In this document: positions 56,593-64,000 of the stretch, piece by piece
Layout of the letters: every line of letters starts with the position of its first letter
How positions within the stretch are numbered: position 1 is the first letter of the stretch
Assembly (NCBI RefSeq): GCF_014117445.1
Contig: NZ_CP059851.1
Coordinates: forward strand, 2,666,001 to 2,730,000
DNA length: 64,000 bases
Source of the DNA: Sandaracinobacteroides saxicola
Lineage (GTDB): Bacteria; Pseudomonadota; Alphaproteobacteria; Sphingomonadales; Sphingomonadaceae
Direction of reading: 5' to 3'
Translations under genes and position numbers: made by a program
Notes under the pieces: generated by a model
What the model was told of the DNA's origin: nothing
The model's input: the letters and a program-made list of their open reading frames with translations, nothing else
Databases searched by the model: none

Positions 56593-57884
56593 TCGGCTGC
56601 CATCCTGCTTTCCCCTTCGATATGGGCACGTTCCCAGCGCAATTCCACCCGCGCGCCGCCCTGCGACATGTTGGCGAAGCTGAGGCGGGCGCCGGTGCGT
56701 TCCAGGAGCGTGGTGGCGATGAAGATGCCAAGCCCGGTGGAGCCGCTTCCCGACCAGCTGGGACCGAGGAAGGGTTCGCCCAGGCGCGGCAGCAGCGCCG
56801 GGTCGAAGCCATGGCCATCGTCGGTGATCGCCACCCAGAAATCGGCGCTGTCCTCGCCTGCCTCCAGCCGCACCGCGCTGCGGGCGTGGCGCAGCGCGTT
56901 CGACAACAGGTTGTTGAGCCCGTGCAGCAATTCGGGCGAGCGGCGCACCGCCGGCCCGCCGCCGGGTTCCCACATCACGCCGATGGTCACCGGCACGCGC
57001 GTGGGTTCGAAGGGTTCGACCACCTCGTGCAGCAGCGCCGGGAGCGGCAGGAAGGGGAAGGGATCCTCGGCTTCGGCGCGCTCGGCGATGCCGGCGAGGA
57101 TGTCGCGGCTGCGGCGCGCCTCCTGGTTCAGGAGGTGGATGTCGGCACCGAAATCCGGGTCGTTGCCGAGCGCGCTTTCCAGGTCGCGTGCAACCAGCGT
57201 GATGGTGCCCAGCGGCCCGCCGAGTTCGTGCGCGGCGGCGGCGGCGAGGCTGCCGAGCGCGGCCATGCGGCTCTCCCGCTCCAATGCCGCCTGGGTCGCC
57301 ACCAGCGCGGCCTGGCGGCGACGCGCCTCGGCCGAGACCTGCCAGGCGTAAAGCGACAGGAATACCATGCCGAGCGCGATGGCGATGAGCAGCGCGACGC
57401 GATACATGTCCGGCAGTTCCAGCGGCACGCCGCGCCAAGGCAGCGGCAGCGACCATTGCCAGAGGATGACGAGCAGCCCGAGCGCGCCGGCCACGAGGAG
57501 CGCGGTGGCGCGGGCCGAAAGCAGGGTGGCCGAAATGGTGACCGGCACCAGCAGCAGCAGCGCGAAGGGATTGGCGAGGCCGCCGGTCAGGAACAGCAGC
57601 ACCGAGAGCTGCGCCAGGTCGAAGGCGAGGTGCAACAGCGCGCTGGCCCCTTCGAGGCGGTCACGGCGGCGGTACAGCCAGGCGAGGCCGAGATTGAGCG
57701 AGATGCTGGCGCCGACGGCGGCGAGTGCGCTGGGCCAGGGAATGGGAAAGCCGAGCAGCAGGCCGACGATCAGCAGGGTGGCGAGCTGGCCGGCGATGGC
57801 GGCCCAGCGCAGCTGCACCAGCGTGCGGACGCGAACGCCGGGGCGGTCGAGCGCCTGCGCGAGAAGGCTGCGGCTGGAGGTCAT
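56589..57884 (-). CDS. regB: Redox sensor histidine kinase RegB/ActS/PrrB family, lacking cysteines
   Basis: A 431-residue kinase with six membrane helices (about 25-185). The quinone-site heptapeptide GGLANPF is at 101-107. H219 in AAAAHELGGPLGTI is the phosphorylation site, with N-box NNLLSNALRHA, DDGHGFDP and GSTGLGIFIA. The redox-active cysteine of RegB, normally in a CRDIL-type segment, is serine here (RRSRDIL, S259), and the whole protein has no cysteine. ATG 57884 follows the upstream gene by ten bases. Confidence 0.9.
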   Translation of the reverse strand: MTSSRSLLAQALDRPGVRVRTLVQLRWAAIAGQLATLLIVGLLLGFPIPWPSALAAVGASISLNLGLAWLYRRRDRLEGASALLHLAFDLAQLSVLLFLTGGLANPFALLLLVPVTISATLLSARATALLVAGALGLLVILWQWSLPLPWRGVPLELPDMYRVALLIAIALGMVFLSLYAWQVSAEARRRQAALVATQAALERESRMAALGSLAAAAAHELGGPLGTITLVARDLESALGNDPDFGADIHLLNQEARRSRDILAGIAERAEAEDPFPFLPLPALLHEVVEPFEPTRVPVTIGVMWEPGGGPAVRRSPELLHGLNNLLSNALRHARSAVRLEAGEDSADFWVAITDDGHGFDPALLPRLGEPFLGPSWSGSGSTGLGIFIATTLLERTGARLSFANMSQGGARVELRWERAHIEGESRMAAE

Positions 57885-57894
57885 TGCGCCATGA

Positions 57895-59219
<1,325 letters not shown>

Positions 59220-59223
<4 letters not shown>

Positions 59224-59831
59224 AGCTTCGGCCCGGTGGTGGGGGCGGACTTCTTCTTCGGCGCGTCGGCCAGCAGCTTTGCCATGGCGCTGTTGCGCCG
59301 GTCCTGCGCGGCATAGTCGCGCGCCGACAGGCCGGCGGCATTGTCGGGCCGGTCCGGATCGGCGCCGGCCTCCAGCAGCGCGCGGGCGGTCGGCAGGTCG
59401 CGCTGCTGCACCGCCTTGATCAGGGCCGTCTCACCGCGGCCGTTGGCGACATCGACGCCGGCCTTGCCCAGCAGCAGCACGCGGATGCCATCGGTGAAGC
59501 CCATCTGAGCGGCGATCAGCAGCGGCGTGTTGCCCTCGCCATCGCGGATGTTCGGATCGGCGCCGTTCTGCAGCATGAAGGCCATCCAGGGCACGTCGCC
59601 GCGCCGCGTGACGATGTGCAGCGCCGCCTCCCCCGTGGTGCGGTCCTTGGTGTTGACGAGCACGCTGCCGGGCTTGTCGAGGAAGCCCTTGGCTTTCAGC
59701 ACGTCCTTTTCGCGCACCGCCTTCAGGAAGTTGAAGCTGTCGGAGAATTGCGCGGCGGCGGGGGTGACGACCAGCGCGAAGGCAATCGCGGCGACTGCGA
59801 CACGAACCCAGCTTGTGAAAAAACGCATCAT
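59220..59831 (-). CDS. Periplasmic ankyrin-repeat protein
   Basis: A 203-residue protein with a signal peptide (cleaved near AAAQF). It has about four ankyrin repeats, for example GEAALHIVTRRGDVPWMAFM, EGNTPLLIAAQMGFTDGIRV and GETALIKAVQQRDLPTARAL. A Lys-rich tail follows. It is probably a protein-interaction module and the first gene of the ankyrin-dehydrogenase-regB-regA run. ATG 59831 or 59828 is the start. Confidence 0.85.
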
Positions 59832-59880
59832 CTCTACACCCCGATCAGTCCATCCCACCGCTTAGCCTTAAGGTCGTTCG

Positions 59881-60498
59881 ATGAACAGTCGCTTGCCCCG
59901 CCTGCCGCTGATCCTTCTTGCCGCAGCGCTGTTGCTGCTGGGCGGGCTGTGGGCGCTGCGCTCGATGAACCCGCCGGTGCCGGCGGGGAACCTGGCCGGC
60001 GCCAGCATCGGCGGGCCGTTCACGCTGGTGGACGGCGATGGCCGGACGGTGACCAGCGCCACGTTCGACGGACGGTATCGGCTGATGTATTTCGGTTATA
60101 CCTTCTGCCCGGACGTGTGCCCGGTGGATACGGCAAAGCTGGCGGCGGGATACAAGGCGTTCGAGACGGCGGAACCGAAGCGCGCCGCGCAGGTGCAGCC
60201 GATGTTCGTGACGGTCGATCCGGCGCGGGACACGCCGGCGGTGGTGAAGGCCTTCGCCGCCGCCTTCCACCCGCGGCTGCTGGGGCTGTCGGGGTCGCCG
60301 GAGCAGGTGGCGGCGGCGCTGAAGACATTCCGGGTCTATGCCAACAAGGTGCCGGGCAGCGCGCCGGACGCCTATCTGGTCGACCATCTGGCGGTCTTTT
60401 ATCTGTTCGGGCCGAAGGGGGAGCCGATCGCCTTCCAGGTGGGCAAGGAGGCGACGCCGGAAACAGTGGCGGCGATGCTGAAGACCTATGTCCGCTGA
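59881..60498 (+). CDS. SCO1/SenC/PrrC family copper chaperone
   Basis: A 205-residue thioredoxin-fold protein with one N-terminal membrane helix (about 9-26). The copper ligands C76 and C80 (FCPDVCPVD) and H169 (LVDHLAVFY) are present. It helps assemble the CuA site of cytochrome oxidase. It is divergent from the regBA run, recalling the regB-senC-regA arrangement of Rhodobacter. Its end overlaps the next gene by 11 bases. Confidence 0.92.
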   Translation: MNSRLPRLPLILLAAALLLLGGLWALRSMNPPVPAGNLAGASIGGPFTLVDGDGRTVTSATFDGRYRLMYFGYTFCPDVCPVDTAKLAAGYKAFETAEPKRAAQVQPMFVTVDPARDTPAVVKAFAAAFHPRLLGLSGSPEQVAAALKTFRVYANKVPGSAPDAYLVDHLAVFYLFGPKGEPIAFQVGKEATPETVAAMLKTYVR

Positions 60499-60928
60499 GC
60501 TGCCCGGCGGGCGTTTCTGGGAGCGGAAGTCGCTGGCGCAGCTGTCGCGCGCGGAATGGGAATCGCTGTGCGACGGCTGCGGCAAATGCTGCCTGCACAA
60601 GCTGGAGGATGAGGAAACGGGCGAGATGTTCGGCACCAACGTGGCGTGCCGGCTGCTCGACCGGCACGCGGCGCGCTGCACCGATTATGCCCGGCGCAAG
60701 ACCCTGGTGCCCGATTGCGTGCGGCTGACGCCCAAGCTGGTGCGGACGCTGGACTGGCTGCCCTCCACCTGCGCCTATGTGCGGGTGGAGGCGGGGCTGC
60801 CGCTGCCGGAGTGGCACCATCTGCTGACGGGCGACCGGGAGAGCATCCATCGCGCCGGCGCCAGTGTTCGCGGCTGGACGATCAGCGAGGTGGATGCAGG
60901 CGAGCTGGAGGATCATATCCTGGAGTGA
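60488..60928 (+). CDS. YcgN family cysteine cluster protein (UPF0260)
   Basis: A 146-residue protein with eight cysteines, C28, C31, C34, C35, C54, C64, C77 and C95 (LCDGCGKCCLHKL at the start), and RRKTLVPDCVRLTP. It belongs to the zinc- or iron-chelating CxxCxxCC family; the function is unknown. It is co-transcribed with the SCO gene by overlap. Confidence 0.88.
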   Translation: MSAELPGGRFWERKSLAQLSRAEWESLCDGCGKCCLHKLEDEETGEMFGTNVACRLLDRHAARCTDYARRKTLVPDCVRLTPKLVRTLDWLPSTCAYVRVEAGLPLPEWHHLLTGDRESIHRAGASVRGWTISEVDAGELEDHILE

Positions 60929-60969
60929 GGGGGTTGCGGCCGCCGGCATTGCTGCTCGCTGCGCTCGCG

Positions 60970-61004
60970 CCCACCCCCGACCCCTCCCGTGAACGGGAGG
61001 GGAG
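60970..61004. repeat. REP-like repeat, copy F, between convergent genes
   Basis: CCCACCCCCGA then the stem CCCCTCCCGT-GA-ACGGGAGGGG. It lies between the ycgN-like stop and the mutT stop and could act as a bidirectional terminator. Its orientation is the same as copy E. Confidence 0.82.
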
Positions 61005-61007
61005 TGA

Positions 61008-61448
61008 TTACAGCAGCGCGGCGATCTGGCCCAGCAGCGGCTTGTCGGCGGCGGGCATGTCGAGCGTCCAGAGCTCGTTGACACGGAGCCAACGCAGCGC
61101 CTGGCCCTCGCGCCCGCGCGGCGTGCCGCGCCATTTGCGGATGGCAAAGGCCAGCAGGATCAGGTGGAACCGGTCATAGCCATGGCTGGCGAAGCCGATC
61201 GGGGCGAGGCAGCTTTCATGCGTGTCGATGCCCAGCTCCTCCCGCAGCTCGCGCACCAGCGCGGTTTCCGGGGGTTCGTCGGGTTCGAGCTTGCCGCCCG
61301 GGAATTCCCACAGACCGGCCATCGGCTTGCCGGCCGGCCGCTGCGCCACCAGCACGCGGCCGTCGGCATCGACCAGCGCGGCGCAGGCGACAGTGAGGAT
61401 CGGCTGCGAACGCGGGCTGCCGCCGGGGCAGTCGGCGGTTATTTCCAC
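61008..61448 (-). CDS. mutT: Nudix hydrolase, MutT (8-oxo-dGTP diphosphatase) type
   Basis: A 146-residue Nudix protein. The Nudix box G-x5-E-x7-REVxEE-x-G is seen in GGKLEPDEPPETALVRELRE followed by ELG, and LWEFPGGK is typical of MutT. It sanitises oxidised nucleotides. The start is GTG 61448, overlapping the M48 gene stop by 10 bases; an internal start is possible because the first 15 residues are not conserved. Confidence 0.9.
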   Translation of the reverse strand: MEITADCPGGSPRSQPILTVACAALVDADGRVLVAQRPAGKPMAGLWEFPGGKLEPDEPPETALVRELREELGIDTHESCLAPIGFASHGYDRFHLILLAFAIRKWRGTPRGREGQALRWLRVNELWTLDMPAADKPLLGQIAALL

Positions 61449-62836
61449 ACGATCAGCTTCACCCGGTCGCCGGGGCGGACCCGCTCGATGCCGTTCAAAT
61501 TGGTGAAGCGGGCGACCGGATTGTCGCTGACCGCCATGCGCGCGGCGAGCGACTGCACCGTTTCGCCGGGCTTCACCGTGACGACGTCGATGATGCGGGT
61601 GCGCACGCTGCCGGCCTCGGCCGGGGAGAGCCGGCGGAAGCTGTTGACGAGGCGGTCGAACTGGCCGCCGTCGCCAGCCGGCGCGATGGTGCGGATGACG
61701 AAATTCTGTTCGCCGAAGCGGTAGGCGGCGATGCCGACGTCGACCGTGCCGCGGTTGGTGTTGAGGCGCGCGCTGCTGAGCGCGGCGTCGAGGCCGTTGA
61801 TGGTGGTGCGGCGGGTCTGCGCGTCCGGCACCTGGCCGTTCAGCATGCCGGCCCAGGTCTGGCGCACGCTGTCCTCCGGGTTGGCGGCGGGGGCACCGGC
61901 GAAGACGAAATTGGCGCCGCTGCTGCTTTCGCCGGTCACCGCCTGCGTGCCGTTGTTGAGCCGGAAGCCGCTCGGCGCGTCGAAGGCTAGGCGCAGGCCG
62001 GGGTGGCGGAAGCTGCTGCCCTGCACCACGCCCTGGTCGGCGCTGTCGCCGAACGGCATGCCGTCGATGGCGTTCAGGAAGGCGTCGCGGTTGACCGGGC
62101 GGGTGCCGGGCGCGATGCCGGTCTTCTGCGCCAGCGCCTGCGTGCGGCGGACGCGGTCGGTGGTGACAGGGTGGGTGCTGAACCAGCTGCTGATGCCCCG
62201 CGCCTCGCCCTGGCCGGAGGAGGCGTTTTCGCGCGCCAGCGCCGCGAGCATCGAGGGCGTGGCAAAGGGGTCATAGCCGGCGGCGGCGCTGTAGCGCATG
62301 CCGAGCGCGTCGGCCTCGTTCTCCTGGGAGCGGGAGAAGCCGGCGACATAGGCGCCGGCGCCATAGTTGGCGAGGGTGCCGACGAGGTCGGAACCGGTGA
62401 TGGCGCCGGCGAGGCCGGCGAGCAGCCCGCCGACGCCGGCGCGCGTGTTGCGGCTCTGGCTGTGCTGCGCGGCGACATGGCCGACCTCGTGGCCCATGAC
62501 GCTCGCCAGCTCCGCCTCGCTGTTCATGATGGCGAGCAGGCCGCGCGTGACATAGATGAAGCCGCCGGGCGTGGCGAAGGCGTTGGGCACGGTCGAGTTG
62601 AGCAGCGTGACGGTATAGTCCTCCGGCCGGGTGCGCGGGTTGGACTGGACGGCAACGCGCTTGCCGACGCGGGTGACATAGTCGGCGAGGGGCCCGGACA
62701 TGGCGCCACCGAACTGCTGCACCAGTTCCTTGCTGGCCTGCGCGCCCTGCTGCCGTTCCGAAGGGGACAGGCCGGGGGCATATTGCGCCAAGGCGGGGGT
62801 GGCAATCAGGATGGTGGCGAGAAACAGGTGACGCAT
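61439..62836 (-). CDS. M48 family metalloprotease with C-terminal LysM domain
   Basis: A 465-residue periplasmic protease with a signal peptide (1-17, ending ALA). The zinc site HEVGH (116-120) and ENEAD (172-176) are typical of M48/BepA-like enzymes. A middle domain of unknown role precedes a LysM-like C-terminus (VKPGETVQSLAARM ... RVRPGDRVKLIVW). It likely takes part in outer-membrane protein quality control, by family analogy. Confidence 0.9.
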   Translation of the reverse strand: MRHLFLATILIATPALAQYAPGLSPSERQQGAQASKELVQQFGGAMSGPLADYVTRVGKRVAVQSNPRTRPEDYTVTLLNSTVPNAFATPGGFIYVTRGLLAIMNSEAELASVMGHEVGHVAAQHSQSRNTRAGVGGLLAGLAGAITGSDLVGTLANYGAGAYVAGFSRSQENEADALGMRYSAAAGYDPFATPSMLAALARENASSGQGEARGISSWFSTHPVTTDRVRRTQALAQKTGIAPGTRPVNRDAFLNAIDGMPFGDSADQGVVQGSSFRHPGLRLAFDAPSGFRLNNGTQAVTGESSSGANFVFAGAPAANPEDSVRQTWAGMLNGQVPDAQTRRTTINGLDAALSSARLNTNRGTVDVGIAAYRFGEQNFVIRTIAPAGDGGQFDRLVNSFRRLSPAEAGSVRTRIIDVVTVKPGETVQSLAARMAVSDNPVARFTNLNGIERVRPGDRVKLIVWK

Positions 62837-62877
62837 TGATACCTCCGGGCCGGGATAGTGCCGTTGTTCGGCCGAAT

Positions 62878-63810
62878 CTAAAGAATCGGCGAGGTCAGGA
62901 ATCGTTCCCGGCGGTTGGCCTTGACGGTGGCGGCAGGCTGATTGTGGAGCGCGCGCAGCTCCTCCTCGATGGCGTCTCCCAAGGAGCGGATGGCGGCCGC
63001 CGGCGCGCGGTGGGCACCGCCGGGGGGCTCATCGACGATGCGGTCGGCGACGCCCAGGCGAAGGAGGTCGGGCGCGGTCATCTTCATCGCCTCGGCGGCG
63101 TCGGCGGCCTTGCCCGCGTCACGCCACAGGATGCTGGCGCAGCCTTCCGGCGAGATGACCGAATAGACGGCATGTTCGAACATCAGCACGCGGTTGGCGG
63201 CGGCCAGCGCGACGGCGCCGCCGCTGCCGCCCTCCCCCACGATGGCGGTGACCAGCGGCACGTCGAGGTCGAGGCAGGCCTCGGTCGCGCGGGCGATGGC
63301 CTCGGCCTGGCCGCGCTCCTCCGCCTCAATGCCGGGGAAGGCGCCCGGCGTATCCACCAGGGTGACGACGGGCAGGCCGAAGCGGCTGGCCATGGTCATC
63401 AGCCGGATCGCCTTGCGATAGCCCTCCGGCTTGGCCATGCCGAAATTGTGGGCGACGCGGCTGGCGGTGTCATGGCCCTTTTCATGGCCGATCAGCATGA
63501 CGGCCTGGCCGCGGAAGCGGGCGAGGCCGCCCTGGATCGCCGGATCGTCGGCAAAGGCACGGTCGCCGGCCAGCGGCGTGAAATCGCTTACCAGGCCGGC
63601 GGCGAGCGAGCTGAAGCGCGGGCGGTCGGGGTGGCGGGCGACCATGGTCTTTTGCCAAGGGGTGAGCTTGGCGTAGAGGTCGCCGAGCAGCTTCACCTTG
63701 CGGCCGAGCGCGCGATGGAGATCTGCGCCGCGGGCGGGGTCGCCCATCAGCAGGGCGATTTCGGCATCGATCGCTGCGACGGGCTTTTCGAAGTCCAGAA
63801 GGCTGGGCAT
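62878..63810 (-). CDS. accA: Acetyl-CoA carboxylase carboxyltransferase subunit alpha
   Basis: A 310-residue subunit that with AccD transfers the carboxyl group from biotin to acetyl-CoA. It shows [52 protein letters not shown] and [12 protein letters not shown]. Length is normal. It ends a run downstream of trmB, nine bases from its stop. Confidence 0.95.
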   Translation of the reverse strand: MPSLLDFEKPVAAIDAEIALLMGDPARGADLHRALGRKVKLLGDLYAKLTPWQKTMVARHPDRPRFSSLAAGLVSDFTPLAGDRAFADDPAIQGGLARFRGQAVMLIGHEKGHDTASRVAHNFGMAKPEGYRKAIRLMTMASRFGLPVVTLVDTPGAFPGIEAEERGQAEAIARATEACLDLDVPLVTAIVGEGGSGGAVALAAANRVLMFEHAVYSVISPEGCASILWRDAGKAADAAEAMKMTAPDLLRLGVADRIVDEPPGGAHRAPAAAIRSLGDAIEEELRALHNQPAATVKANRRERFLTSPIL

Positions 63811-63819
63811 GGCCTCTGC

Positions 63820-64000
63820 CTAAGCGGGAACGCGGACGTAGTCCAGCCGCCAGACTTCATGGCCGAGGGCGCGGGCCTTGGCGGCGAAGCGGGTGTCCGG
63901 CCAATCCTGCGGCACGTTTTGCCAGTGAAACGGCGTTTCAGCGGTCCATTCAAAATCCGGACGGGCAGCCATGACCATCAGCGCGTGACGGAGATAGCGG
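63820..64000 (-). CDS. trmB: tRNA (guanine-N7)-methyltransferase TrmB, C-terminal fragment at window edge
   Basis: The last 59 residues of a TrmB-like enzyme that methylates G46 of tRNA. The fragment carries FEWTAETPFHWQNVPQDWPD and TRFAAKARALGHEVWRL, which fit the conserved C-terminal W-x-T and PxTRYExKA region of the family. The stop is TAG at 63822-63820. The 5' part lies outside the window. Confidence 0.8.
   Translation of the reverse strand, partial: RYLRHALMVMAARPDFEWTAETPFHWQNVPQDWPDTRFAAKARALGHEVWRLDYVRVPA

Overview
The window is a high-GC (roughly 68-70% by eye), densely packed chromosomal segment of an alphaproteobacterium, most likely a member of the Sphingomonadales. The reasons are the gene order sufR-sufBCDS-sufT-sufA, the fabD-fabG-acpP-fabF-mltG order, a complete division and cell-wall (dcw) cluster from mraZ to ftsZ with DAP-type MurE, a RegB/RegA redox two-component pair, and several sphingomonad-style GC-rich palindromic repeats. 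The genus cannot be fixed from the sequence alone. No rRNA, tRNA, CRISPR array, transposase or prophage gene was seen.

Left half (1-32.1 kb). A truncated CDF metal exporter and a secreted DUF885 peptidase-like protein come first. The SUF iron-sulfur operon follows (2555-8894, + strand). It starts with an Rrf2 regulator preceded by a perfect inverted repeat and continues with sufB, sufC, sufD, sufS, sufT and sufA, nearly all coupled by 4-base start/stop overlaps. A DUF559 nuclease-like gene, bounded by dispersed palindromic repeats, sits between sufB and sufC. Next are an alkaline phosphatase, a 2-oxoglutarate dioxygenase divergent from a GMC oxidoreductase, a MerC-like membrane protein, a secreted beta-helix protein with a 306-bp AT-rich upstream region, nadB with a YadG-like ATPase, a MITE-like palindromic element, leuC, an orphan ribbon-helix-helix protein, a GNAT, the fatty-acid synthesis genes with mltG, a secreted TPR protein, the pgeF-GNAT-purU-thiolase-acyl-CoA dehydrogenase run, and an enoyl-CoA hydratase.

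Right half (32.1-64 kb). The dcw cluster is transcribed leftward from mraZ (50714) to ftsZ (32176): mraZ, rsmH, ftsL, ftsI, murE, murF, mraY, murD, ftsW, murG, murC, murB, ddl, ftsQ, ftsA, ftsZ. Upstream of it are a DUF4340-like protein, a heparinase-like protein, rpe, a DUF1289 protein and Ohr. Then come an Acg-type nitroreductase, regA-regB with a sorbosone-dehydrogenase-like lipoprotein and an ankyrin protein, a divergent SCO/SenC protein, a YcgN cysteine-cluster protein, a MutT Nudix hydrolase, an M48 protease, accA and the 3' end of trmB.

Two window-scale patterns stand out. First, GC skew of the + strand flips from C-rich to G-rich in the 69-bp gap between the enoyl-CoA hydratase and ftsZ, where a 40-bp palindrome lies. 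Second, a family of repeats (C-rich box plus CCCCTCCC/GGGAGGGG stem) is scattered through the window. Copies lie inside or against coding sequences (the DUF559 gene, murB at both ends, murD internally, the murE-murF spacer), and their prevailing orientation also changes across the skew boundary. The DUF559/repeat unit in the suf operon is the best candidate for an undescribed system.
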